In this document: piece after piece, positions 1 through 7,852 of the stretch
Layout: every line of letters starts with the position of its first letter
How positions within the stretch are numbered: the first letter of the stretch is position 1
DNA from: Leadbetterella lacustris
GTDB lineage: Bacteria; Bacteroidota; Bacteroidia; Cytophagales; Spirosomataceae
DNA length: 64,000 nucleotides
NCBI GenBank assembly: GCA_965234335.1
Contig: OZ248430.1
Coordinates: forward strand, 62,001 to 126,000
Direction of reading: 5' to 3'
Position numbers and translations under genes: made by a program
The notes under the pieces: generated by a model
Told to the model about the DNA's origin: nothing
The model's input: only the letters and a program-made list of their open reading frames with translations
Databases searched by the model: none

Positions 1-243
1 GGTACTAAACTCTCAGAAGTTGACTTTGGGGACGGTACCATTATTAAAGGTGCGGCTACCATGAAACCTGTTTCTGATGAGTTTTATTATATAGTAAGTG
101 ATAAATGTACGGAATGCACAGGTTTTCATGAAGAACCACAATGTGCGGCCGTGTGTCCAGTTGACTGTTGTGTGCCTGATCCCGATAATGTGGAAGACCT
201 CGAAACACTTCAAGCTAAAAAGGCCTGGCTTCATGGAGAGTAA
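1..243 (+). CDS. 4Fe-4S ferredoxin, C-terminal part (cut by window start)
   Basis: The reading frame is open from base 1 to a stop at 241-243, giving the last 80 residues of a small ferredoxin. The visible part carries the second cluster-binding motif as C-x2-C-x8-C-x3-C-P (CTEC...CAAVCP). It then ends in an acidic tail and the sequence AKKAWLHGE. Ferredoxins of this Bacteroidota type are about 115-120 residues and carry two 4Fe-4S clusters, so the first motif should lie upstream of the window. The role is soluble electron transfer in the cytoplasm; the partner enzyme cannot be told from here. An internal ATG at 61 exists, but the residues before it (SEVDFGDGT) fit the family, so this is not the start. 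A strong hairpin terminator follows 8 bases after the stop. Confidence 0.88.
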   Translation, partial: GTKLSEVDFGDGTIIKGAATMKPVSDEFYYIVSDKCTECTGFHEEPQCAAVCPVDCCVPDPDNVEDLETLQAKKAWLHGE

Positions 244-250
244 AATATGG

Positions 251-280
251 AAAGCCGCAAATGATTTTGCGGCTTTTTTT
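251..280 (+). terminator. Rho-independent terminator after ferredoxin
   Basis: A perfect 11-bp stem (AAAGCCGCAAA at 251-261, TTTGCGGCTTT at 266-276) with a TGAT loop runs into a T tract. It closes the ferredoxin transcription unit. Confidence 0.88.
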
Positions 281-806
281 ATGTCCACATAATTTATAAT
301 TCTTGAAATAAGTAAATTTTTAATCCAATCTCTTTTTCTTTTCGAAACCCTACATTGCTTCCTTTTTAAAACTTCTTTTCTTCCCTCATGCTTTGAAATC
401 CACTTTTTGCTTTAAAGATCCTGACTATTTTGGTCTGTCGAGTTCACAAAATTCACAAATTGGTTTATTTTAATAATTCATTTAGCTATTACAGCCAAAT
501 AATCAGTTTGTTACGTTTTTGAGTTTATTGTAAAATTCAAAATCCCTCCATTTAGTTTTAATAATAATTTTCATATCAAAATATTATTTTGTAAAAATAG
601 CAAATTGCAGAATAAACCTAATTTCAAAAGAAAATCAATAAAAAATTAAAATGACATTAAAATTTATATCACTTTTTCAAGAATTTATATTTTTTTTGAA
701 CAAATATGTAAAAAATAACACTTAAAAATTTGATAGATGCATTTTTTTGAAAGATGTTTGTATAAAATTATATCACCTCAATACTACAATTAAACCAAAG
801 AAAATT
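281..806. other. Non-coding gap upstream of the porin gene
   Basis: These 526 very AT-rich bases separate the ferredoxin terminator from the porin start. No convincing gene was seen on either strand. The last 150 bases hold two stretches that recur upstream of the outer-membrane protein gene at 5573 (listed separately), so this is probably the regulatory region of the porin-amt unit. No clean TTG/TAnnTTTG promoter could be fixed. Confidence 0.6.
661..700 (+). repeat. Upstream element shared with 5372-5410 (copy 1)
   Basis: Aligned with 5372-5410 using one gap, about 33 of 39 bases match. The best part is a 20-base block, GAATTT(A/T)TATTTTTTT(T/A)GAA, preceded by TTTTTC. It lies about 107 bases before the porin start. 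The low complexity of the DNA weakens the case, but a second shared block nearer the gene occurs in the same order. Confidence 0.45.
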
Positions 807-808
807 AT
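792..808 (+). repeat. 17-base leader identical to 5522-5538 (copy 1)
   Basis: AAACCAAAGAAAATTAT is found exactly at 792-808 and again at 5522-5538. Here it runs into the ATG of the porin gene (807-809); in the other copy it lies about 35 bases before the start. It is purine-rich, so it could act as an mRNA leader or ribosome-loading element. This role is inference. Confidence 0.45.
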
Positions 809-1982
809 GAACAGAGTGTATTTGACAATTTTCGGCCTTATCTCAGCTCTTGCAGTTACGGCAACCGAAAATCCAACTAAACCAGGTAAGCTTGAGAAAA
901 ATCAAATTAAAAAAGTTGAGGCAAACACCGAAACACCAAAGGCAATAGTAGAAGAAGCCAAAAGCCCTCTTATATTTAGTGGGTATGTTGATACTTATTA
1001 TTGTGCAAACTTTAATGGTGTTCAGTCAAATTTAGGTGCTTCAGGTTTTGAAAGAATTTTCGACCAAAAAGCCAACAACTTTCAAGTAGGTTTGGCACAA
1101 TTGAAAACCACTTACTCTACTGAAAAAGTAACAGGTGTTATTGACCTTACTTTTGGTAATCATGGGGATTTAGGAAATTACGGAAATCCGATCAGCCCAC
1201 TCGGTGCTGAATTTGGAAGTACTGGTCTGGCAATCAAACAAGCTTATTTGACTTGGAAAATGTCAGATAAAGTATCATTGACAGGAGGTCAATATGGTAC
1301 AAACGTTGGTTATGAGGTGATTGATGCACCTGTAAACTTTAATTATTCTCTTTCTAACCTTTTCGGTAACGGTCCTTTCTATCACACGGGTGTGAAGTTA
1401 GATGTGGCCGCAACTGACAAATTTGCTTTCATGTTGGGAATCACCAACGGTTTGGATAGCAAAGACGACAACAACAAAGCCAAGGGATTTCAGGGACAAA
1501 TTACCTTAAAGCCGGTAGATGGATGGAGCGTCTATCTTAACTACTTCGGTTCTGACGAAGGCGTTGACGAGAAAAATATGTCGTCGTGGTATGATTTGAC
1601 TACTTCGTATCAAGTTACAGAAAAGATGCTTATTGGCTTGAATGCAGTTACTGGCAAAAACTCAACAGGTACGTGGGCTGGTGCAGCCCTTTATTTAAAT
1701 GGTAAGGTAACTGAGAAATTTAGTTTGGGAACCCGCATTGAGTATTTTGATAACAGTAAAGGGGGGATGTATTTGGTAGATGCAGACGGTGCTGGTGTTT
1801 CAACAACAGACATTACTTTGACAGGAAATTATGATGTTTCTCCTAATCTAAAATTCAAGCCTGAATATAGATTTGATACATATAAAAATGCTGCTGGTAC
1901 TTATCAATTGTATGACAAGGACGGTGGATTGACAAAGAAATCTCAATCAACATTGGGAGCGGCCTTAATCTTTTATTTCTAA
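807..1982 (+). CDS. Outer-membrane beta-barrel porin, BBP2/OmpL-like, linked to amt
   Basis: The 391-residue protein starts with a signal peptide (MNRVYLTIFGLISALAVTA) and a charged linker. The rest is a barrel-like sequence that starts SGYVDTYY and has the alternating pattern LKTTYSTEKVTGVIDL and ends in aromatic F-Y-F, as expected of an outer-membrane porin. It resembles the OmpL-like beta-barrel porin-2 family. The frame stays open 60 bases further upstream, but the ATG at 807 is chosen because it gives a proper signal peptide. The ammonium transporter gene begins 38 bases downstream with no terminator between, so the two are probably co-transcribed. The likely job is to let ammonium, or a small nitrogen compound, cross the outer membrane. 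Substrate assignment rests on context only. Confidence 0.85.
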   Translation: MNRVYLTIFGLISALAVTATENPTKPGKLEKNQIKKVEANTETPKAIVEEAKSPLIFSGYVDTYYCANFNGVQSNLGASGFERIFDQKANNFQVGLAQLKTTYSTEKVTGVIDLTFGNHGDLGNYGNPISPLGAEFGSTGLAIKQAYLTWKMSDKVSLTGGQYGTNVGYEVIDAPVNFNYSLSNLFGNGPFYHTGVKLDVAATDKFAFMLGITNGLDSKDDNNKAKGFQGQITLKPVDGWSVYLNYFGSDEGVDEKNMSSWYDLTTSYQVTEKMLIGLNAVTGKNSTGTWAGAALYLNGKVTEKFSLGTRIEYFDNSKGGMYLVDADGAGVSTTDITLTGNYDVSPNLKFKPEYRFDTYKNAAGTYQLYDKDGGLTKKSQSTLGAALIFYF

Positions 1983-2020
1983 TTATAACCCTTTTCTATA
2001 ATACTTAATTATTTTCAATT

Positions 2021-3355
2021 ATGAGCGAAACAGCGAAAATTAAACCCTCTTATGTGCCGATAGCCATTCTGGCTGCGGTGGTTGTCTTAGCCTTGGTATT
2101 TCCTTCAATACCTGGTGCTATTATTACTGAAGGAGTAGATACAGGAGACACCGCGTGGATGTTAGTTGCGTCGGCTCTGGTTTTAATCATGACTCCCGGA
2201 CTTGCTTATTTTTATGGTGGTATGGTGAATGCGAAAAACGTGATCTCTACAATGCTACAAAGCTTTATCGCTATGGGAGTTATTTCAATAGTTTGGGTAG
2301 TGGTAGGGTACAGCCTTGCTTTCGGTGATAGCGTAGGTGGATTTGTTGGAAATCCGATGACGCACTTTATGATGAAAGGAGTGTTGGATGCTAAACCTTG
2401 GGGTACTATCCCAGCAATTATGTTTGCATTTTTCCAATTAAAATTCGCAGTTATCACACCAGCTTTGGTTACTGGCTCAATGGCCGAGCGTATAAACTTC
2501 AAGTCGTATGTAGTATTCATGATACTATTTAGCTTGTTTATCTATGCTCCGTTGGCTCACATGACTTGGGCATCTGGTGGTTTTTTGTTCGAAATGGGCG
2601 TTCTAGACTTTGCGGGTGGTACAGTGGTGCACATGTCTGCTGGCTGGGCTGCATTGGCAGGAGCTATTTATTTAAAAAGACGCCGTTCACATGTCGAAGG
2701 AAGCTTCCTACCTCCAGCAAATATTCCTTATGTATTGTTAGGAACTGGCCTATTGTGGTTCGGATGGTTCGGATTTAATGCCGGATCTGCCCTAGGTGCT
2801 AACTCATTGGCCGCAGTTGCTTTCGCCACTACAAACACCGCTGCAGGTGCTGCCGGTATAGCTTGGGTATTATTTGATGCCGCACGTGGCAAAAAAGTAT
2901 CTGCTCTTGGATTCTGTATAGGTGTTGTTGTTGGATTGGTTGCTATCACTCCAGCGGCTGGATTTGTTTCAATCCCTCACGCCTTGGTTATTGGTATTGT
3001 TGCATCTATAATCTCCAACTACCTAGCTCACTACAAAACTAAAACTGCTTTAGATGACACCCTAGATGTATTCCCTTGTCACGGTGTTGGCGGTATGGTA
3101 GGTATGTTATTTACTGGTATATTCGCTTCATCAGCTATAAACCCGGCAGTTTCAAACCAAGGATTATTCTTTGGTGAAACTACCTTATTTATCAAGCACC
3201 TAGTTGCTTTGGTATTGGTGTCGGCTTTTGCCTTTGTTATGTCATTCATCATCTTGAAATTAACAGACATTTTGGTCCCAATGAGAGTTTCTGAAGAGGA
3301 CGAATTGGTTGGACTTGATGTTAGTCAGCATGACGAAGCATTATTAGAAGCCTAA
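2021..3355 (+). CDS. amt: Ammonium transporter, Amt/Mep/Rh family
   Basis: This is a 444-residue polytopic inner-membrane protein of the usual Amt length. Recognisable family segments include the N-terminal region AWMLVASALVLIMTPGLAYFY, here followed by GGMVNAKN, then GSMAERINF, GGTVVHMSAGWAALAG, WFGWFGFNAGSA with several glycines after it, and the late DVFPCHGVGGMVGMLFTG. The last block contains one of the two conserved pore histidines; the first is in the VVHMSAG segment. A predicted hydrophobic helix precedes the first Amt helix. Amt conducts ammonium or ammonia as a trimer and is normally controlled by a PII protein. No glnB/glnK gene is adjacent here, although amt-glnK linkage is common elsewhere. 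The partner porin sits immediately upstream, and two hairpin terminators follow. Confidence 0.97.
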   Translation: MSETAKIKPSYVPIAILAAVVVLALVFPSIPGAIITEGVDTGDTAWMLVASALVLIMTPGLAYFYGGMVNAKNVISTMLQSFIAMGVISIVWVVVGYSLAFGDSVGGFVGNPMTHFMMKGVLDAKPWGTIPAIMFAFFQLKFAVITPALVTGSMAERINFKSYVVFMILFSLFIYAPLAHMTWASGGFLFEMGVLDFAGGTVVHMSAGWAALAGAIYLKRRRSHVEGSFLPPANIPYVLLGTGLLWFGWFGFNAGSALGANSLAAVAFATTNTAAGAAGIAWVLFDAARGKKVSALGFCIGVVVGLVAITPAAGFVSIPHALVIGIVASIISNYLAHYKTKTALDDTLDVFPCHGVGGMVGMLFTGIFASSAINPAVSNQGLFFGETTLFIKHLVALVLVSAFAFVMSFIILKLTDILVPMRVSEEDELVGLDVSQHDEALLEA

Positions 3356-3374
3356 AACTAATTATACTTACATC

Positions 3375-3445
3375 AAAATCACAATTTATTGTGGTTTTGT
3401 TGTACTCCAATTTGCAAAATACCCGTCTTTTGATGGGTATTTTCA
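3375..3445 (+). terminator. Tandem hairpin terminators after amt
   Basis: The first hairpin pairs AAAATCACAAT (3375-3385) with ATTGTGGTTTT (3388-3398), with one G-U pair. The second pairs AAAATACCCGTC (3416-3427) with GATGGGTATTTT (3432-3443) around a TTTT loop and runs into T-rich sequence. Together they should end the porin-amt transcript. Confidence 0.75.
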
Positions 3446-3454
3446 TTTTATTCT

Positions 3455-3628
3455 ACTGGCGTCCGACTAAATAATAGTTGATAAGTTTAAAATTCTTAAA
3501 TAACTGATAACCCAGAGCAGAGGGGTTGAAGTATATTAATAAAAACACCCCCACTTAACCTCAAATCCTGTAAGGGTTTAACATTCAGACAGATAAGATT
3601 CTTAGTAATAGTTCCACCGGACGCCAGT
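3455..3628. mobile_element. 174-bp element with 11-bp terminal inverted repeats (MITE-like or IS remnant)
   Basis: ACTGGCGTCCG at 3455-3465 is repeated exactly in inverted orientation as CGGACGCCAGT at 3618-3628. The identical 8-mer ATTTTATT lies just outside both ends (3445-3452 and 3630-3637), offset by two and one bases, which could be a target-site duplication. The ends are much more GC-rich than their surroundings, and no open reading frame spans the inside. This is the shape of a miniature inverted-repeat element or an internally deleted insertion sequence. The IS family was not recognised. A structured RNA is an alternative, but 152 bases between the arms argues against a simple hairpin. 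Confidence 0.5.
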
Positions 3629-5371
3629 GATTTTATTTCAACCTTTCAAAAACCATAATTACTTATTGAATTCATTGTTTGCTTTAATCTAGATATCTTA
3701 AAACAACTGTAAATTATATGCAAAAATAATTTGCATCAGTTCTTTAAAATTTTTGAATACTTTCCTATCTTCTGGAGATTAGAAAGTTTCTAATAATTTA
3801 AACTTCAGAAAACTCCTTTTTTTTAATTTAATAGCTAACTAAGTAGCCTGTTTATCTGTCCCTTAATTAAACACATAAAGCTCATCAGAGAATCTGGCGA
3901 AATAAATCTGAATGCTCGGCTCCGTTTGAAAATAGCTGTGACGAGCATCGAAAAACTTATAGAGATAGGTTTGCTGAGGCTTGGAAATAGGTGGGCGGCC
4001 TTCCGATGAAGCAACGAGGGCCGCCTTCGACTTTATTGTAGCCGATTTTCGAAAAGTTTTTTGGGTAAAAAAGTTGGCCTAGCTAGCAATCAACTCAATC
4101 CAATTGTTTGACGGCACACCTATATCTAAAAACGGGAGGACACATTTTTCTGCCGGATACCTGCCTTCATGAAAATTGGTGCTGTTTTCTTAAGATTGAA
4201 TTTATGAAGAATCACTTTTACCTCATACTATGCAATTAAATTAAGAACGTGATTTTCAAAGATACCACACCCTAAAACAATAAAAAGGAGATTGATGCCG
4301 AGAGAATGCTTAATAATATTAGTCACTGCAGACAATAATAACACCACATTGATAAGAAGAAAAGCTTACATTATTTTTCGATAAGTAATGCTAAAATTAA
4401 GACCTTCAAATTTGACCTAGCTAGATTGATTAGACAATCAAAGATAAAATCGAAGTAACGATATTTCTATAAAAATCTCTCGCCAACCAATGCAGACCAG
4501 TCTATTGAGAGAAAAGATAAGAAGAAAGGATTAAAGAATTACTGAATACAAAGCCAAATTATACGTGCCTTTGAGTGTCGATTAGAAAAACTAAAGACTT
4601 CTTTATAAAAATTTGGCAGAGTAAAGTTAGCTCACGAAGCTAAACAAAGAATTATGGATTTTAATTAATAATACTCTGTGGCTCATCGAAAATATCTTTT
4701 AAACTGAACTAGAACCATACCCAAGAATATATTACAAATGCCTAAAGTTCTAAATACTTACCACCAAAAGCCGATAAACTAAGGCTAAAGAAAATACTTC
4801 AAATGAATAAAAACGGGACATTCGAGATAATTATACGCAATGATCTCATTACAAATAAGTTAAATCAATGCTACTTTAAGAATACAAGATCATTCTTGGA
4901 TGTATAACCACTTTGTCTGTAAAAGCACCAAGAATAAATTAGATACTAAGATTTAGTCCTTTTAATTAAGTTAATAAGCACAATCCGGAAAAGAAAAAAA
5001 AATTTAAATGTATGAGCCAAAATAAAGACTAGAGACACCATGTCAAACATGAATTATAAAAACAAACCCTTTGCCATTTGAAAATCTTTGGTTACCAAAA
5101 GTGCAACAAAAAAAACTGCTAAAAAAAAATAATCCTTTTTGTTGTAAGATGTAAATTAAATACGGGGATAAATAGAAATAATCTAGTCCAAATAACCACC
5201 ATCATGACTATCCCAAAATTAATATTTAAGGGATTGCTTGTATCGATTACAAGAATAACATTAAAACAGCATTAAAAATAAATTAAAATTCTTTAATTTC
5301 GCATAAATGCCAAATATTATATTGATAAAATTAAATAATACCAAATAATATAAAATTTCACATTATGTATA
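3629..5371. other. Long gap without a recognisable gene
   Basis: No coding region of convincing length or composition was found on either strand between the inverted-repeat element and the regulatory region of the next outer-membrane protein. From about 4200 to 5200 the + strand is markedly A-rich and T-poor, like the coding strand of a + gene, but every frame is broken by stops. It could be a decayed gene. The GC-richer part, about 3890-4140, contains a strong inverted repeat (listed separately). Nothing else was identified. Confidence 0.6.
3994..4025. repeat. GC-rich inverted repeat inside an AT-rich gap
   Basis: GGCGGCC at 3994-4000 pairs exactly with GGCCGCC at 4019-4025 over an 18-base spacer. 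It sits in a GC-richer island of about 250 bases unlike the flanking DNA. No T tract follows, so it is not an obvious terminator. It may be a remnant of a mobile element or part of a structured RNA. Confidence 0.5.
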
Positions 5372-5410
5372 AATTTATGCATTTTTTCGTGAATTTTTAT
5401 TTTTTTAGAA
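5372..5410 (+). repeat. Upstream element shared with 661-700 (copy 2)
   Basis: This is the second copy of the block described at 661-700. It lies about 160 bases upstream of the start of the outer-membrane protein gene at 5573. The order of the two shared blocks, this one and then the 17-mer at 5522, is the same as upstream of the porin. Confidence 0.45.
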
Positions 5411-5521
5411 AATTCTAATATATTTTTTAACTAGTATTTAATTTTTATCTACTAAAATTGCATTATCAAGTTGTGAATATCCCGGGTTTTTTCAAAATTT
5501 GATTATTTGTTTTTTTTAACA

Positions 5522-5538
5522 AAACCAAAGAAAATTAT
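5522..5538 (+). repeat. 17-base leader identical to 792-808 (copy 2)
   Basis: This is an exact second copy of AAACCAAAGAAAATTAT. Here it lies about 35 bases before the ATG at 5573, in the probable leader of the transcript. Confidence 0.45.
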
Positions 5539-5572
5539 TTTTTTATTTTACACTTTTTTAAATTTATTTAAT

Positions 5573-6304
5573 ATGAAATTCAAAATTGTTTTACTTTTAT
5601 CTATTTTATCGTTCATTTTTACAACTGCCTCTGCTCAAGATCAAGAGGACAAATTAAATATTGGTGTTTCGCTCAATCATGATGCTTTTTTCGGTTTTAA
5701 TCCAATGCTTACTGGCTCTTATGCAGTTAATGAAAAGACGGCTTTTACATTTTATGGTATCCAGTGGGGAGCGGGTACAGGCCGTGCATGGGGAAACTGG
5801 ACAGAGTTTGGAATTGGCTTAAATAAAAAGGTAGGTGACTTTAACATTAACCCGCAATTGGGCTTTACGAAAGGTTCCTTACTTTCTAGTGGTGCTGGCT
5901 CTAGAGGCATAGTAGGTGATGGTATTGTTCCAAATTTGACCGTCAACTATGGTTCCAAAAAAATGGAAGGCCAGTTTTATGGAGGTTATTATGGAGCCTT
6001 GAGAGATAATACCATTGCAAAACAAAGTACCAACAATTATGTTCACTACTGGGCAAACTTAGGAGTAAAAGCTACTTCGTGGTTTTCAGTAGGTGCCCAT
6101 TTTGAAAATCTATATCTTTCTGGAGGAAAAACCAATGGTGGTGGTAGTTTGGAAAAAGCAGAAGGCTACACTTGGATAGGGCCATATATTCAGTTTTCAA
6201 AAGGAAATGCTGGTACAAGGTTGTCGCTTGGAGCCAATACTACAAAAGATGAGGGCTTTGCTCCGAATGATTTTTATAAATTGGCTTTTTTTATGAATTT
6301 TTAA
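5573..6304 (+). CDS. Outer-membrane beta-barrel protein of unknown function (DUF6733-like)
   Basis: The 243-residue protein has a clean signal peptide (MKFKIVLLLSILSFIFTTASA, cleaved before QDQEDK). A glycine- and aromatic-rich body with alternating strands follows (TAFTFYGIQWGAGTGRAWGNW), ending in F-F-M-N-F, typical of a small outer-membrane barrel. An upstream extension in frame lacks a signal peptide, so the ATG at 5573 is preferred. The family may be DUF6733; I am not certain of that name. Shared upstream sequences with the porin of the amt unit suggest common control and a possible link to nitrogen uptake, which is inference. A strong terminator follows. Confidence 0.75.
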   Translation: MKFKIVLLLSILSFIFTTASAQDQEDKLNIGVSLNHDAFFGFNPMLTGSYAVNEKTAFTFYGIQWGAGTGRAWGNWTEFGIGLNKKVGDFNINPQLGFTKGSLLSSGAGSRGIVGDGIVPNLTVNYGSKKMEGQFYGGYYGALRDNTIAKQSTNNYVHYWANLGVKATSWFSVGAHFENLYLSGGKTNGGGSLEKAEGYTWIGPYIQFSKGNAGTRLSLGANTTKDEGFAPNDFYKLAFFMNF

Positions 6305-6333
6305 AAAAAAGAATAACAATTCAATTAACCCAA

Positions 6334-6368
6334 AAAACTTCCAAACAAACATTTGGAAGTTTTTTTTC
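6334..6368 (+). terminator. Terminator, probably bidirectional
   Basis: AAAACTTCCAAA (6334-6345) pairs with TTTGGAAGTTTT (6352-6363) and is followed by a T run. The A run before it means it can also serve the - strand gene mtaB, which ends at 6423. Confidence 0.85.
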
Positions 6369-6422
6369 ATTGTGTATTGTAGCAGTAAAATACATTTTAT
6401 AGTATGCTAAAAATCAAAGCAA

Positions 6423-7748
6423 TTAACTCAATACTAGCACTTCTTCTATTTCCACCTTCATTTCTTCATTAACTTCAACCAGTCTCACAGTTTTCATTTC
6501 ATTTATTAGTAAAGGGTCATAAAGAGCAGAAACCTTAATATAATTTGAAGTAAAACCGGTCATGTAGCCTTCATTATCTTCAGCTTCAAACAAAACATCT
6601 TGTTCAGTACCCAAATTTTGCTCGTAAAAAAATCTTCTCTTTTTATCCGACAAAATGTGTAGCATTCTTGACCTTTCTGTACGTTTGCTTTGGGGAACAA
6701 CAGGTTTGATTTCTAAGGCTGAAGTATTTTCTCTTTCAGAATATGTAAATACGTGCAAATAGCTAATATCCAAGTCGTTTATAAAGTTGTAGCTCTCCTT
6801 GAATTCTTCATCAGTTTCGCCGGGATGACCAACGATTACATCAACACCAATGCAGCAATTCGGCATGATTTCCTTTATTTTCTGGACTCTTTCTTGGTAT
6901 AAATCACGTTTATAACGGCGTTTCATTAATGCCAAAACTTTGCTAGAGCCTGACTGTAAAGGAATATGGAAATGTGGTACAAATCGCTTTGATTGAGCCA
7001 CAAATTCAATTATTTCATTGGTTAATAGATTGGGTTCAATACTTGAAATACGGAATCTTTCAATTCCCTCAACTTTGTCCAAGGCTTTTATTAAATCTAA
7101 GAAACTTTCTTTTCTTTCGCCTTTTATAATGCCAAAATCCCCAATATTAACTCCGGTAAGAACAATCTCTTTTACTTCGTTTCTAGCTATTTCCTGAGCC
7201 GCTTTTACGATATTTTCGATGGTATCTGATCTGCTGGCACCACGAGCCAGAGGAATGGTACAGTAGGAGCAAGGGTAGTCGCAACCGTCTTGTACTTTCA
7301 GAAAAGTCCTAGTTCTATCGTTTAATGAAAATGAAGTATGATAATCGACTGTTTCGCTAATGTCAGTAGCAAAAACCTTATCGGCAGGCTTTACAGCCAT
7401 TGGCGACTTTTCAAAAGTGCCAATTAATTCATGAAGTCTGAATTTTTCTGCTGCCCCAAGTACGGCATCAACTCCCTCTATTTCAGCTATTTCCTGTGGT
7501 TTTAACTGAGCATAGCAGCCTATGATGGCCACATAGCCATCTGGGTTTATTTTTTGAGCTTCTTTAACAATCTTCTTGCATTTTTTGTCTGCATTTTCAG
7601 TAACCGAGCAAGTATTTATGATAAACACATCTGGTTTTTCTTGGAAACCCACTTTTTTGAAACCCTTATCCTCAAAAGTTCGGGAAATTGTGGAAGTTTC
7701 CGAAAAATTAAGTTTACAACCCAAAGTATAAAATGCAACTTTCTTCAT
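6423..7748 (-). CDS. mtaB: tRNA t6A37 methylthiotransferase MtaB
   Basis: The 441-residue radical-SAM methylthiotransferase converts t6A at tRNA position 37 to ms2t6A. The N-terminal domain begins MKKVAFYTLGCKLNFSET and supplies conserved cysteines (GCK, INTCSVT, GCYAQ) for one 4Fe-4S cluster. The radical-SAM cysteines are in CDYPCSYC, followed by ARGASRS. A C-terminal TRAM-like region is present. GCKLNFSET is typical of MtaB rather than MiaB or RimO. The frame continues 72 bases upstream, but the ATG ending at 7748 gives the family N-terminus. The glnII terminator lies between this gene and glnII, so mtaB probably has its own promoter. Confidence 0.93.
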   Translation of the reverse strand: MKKVAFYTLGCKLNFSETSTISRTFEDKGFKKVGFQEKPDVFIINTCSVTENADKKCKKIVKEAQKINPDGYVAIIGCYAQLKPQEIAEIEGVDAVLGAAEKFRLHELIGTFEKSPMAVKPADKVFATDISETVDYHTSFSLNDRTRTFLKVQDGCDYPCSYCTIPLARGASRSDTIENIVKAAQEIARNEVKEIVLTGVNIGDFGIIKGERKESFLDLIKALDKVEGIERFRISSIEPNLLTNEIIEFVAQSKRFVPHFHIPLQSGSSKVLALMKRRYKRDLYQERVQKIKEIMPNCCIGVDVIVGHPGETDEEFKESYNFINDLDISYLHVFTYSERENTSALEIKPVVPQSKRTERSRMLHILSDKKRRFFYEQNLGTEQDVLFEAEDNEGYMTGFTSNYIKVSALYDPLLINEMKTVRLVEVNEEMKVEIEEVLVLS

Positions 7749-7779
7749 TGAGAATCTATTAAGCCACAAAATTACGAAC

Positions 7780-7811
7780 AAAAAACCCCCAGAACAAAAG
7801 TTCTGAGGGTT
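7780..7811 (-). terminator. Terminator of glutamine synthetase II gene
   Basis: Read on the - strand, AACCCTCAGAAC and GTTCTGGGGGTT form a 12-bp stem with a TTTT loop and one G-U pair, followed by six T. It lies 42 bases past the glnII stop. Confidence 0.85.
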
Positions 7812-7852
7812 CAATATCAATAAATAAACTATTTGTATTCTAAAAAATAGAA

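Noticed and set aside
661..746. Sigma-54-type promoter for the porin-amt unit
   Set aside because: No GG-N10-GC pair of the expected type was found; the DNA is too AT-rich here.
3880..4030. Short open stretches on both strands in the GC-rich island, read as a possible transposase or integrase end
   Set aside because: Several frames are open for 30-45 codons on both strands, none with a recognisable motif; this is expected from the higher GC content.
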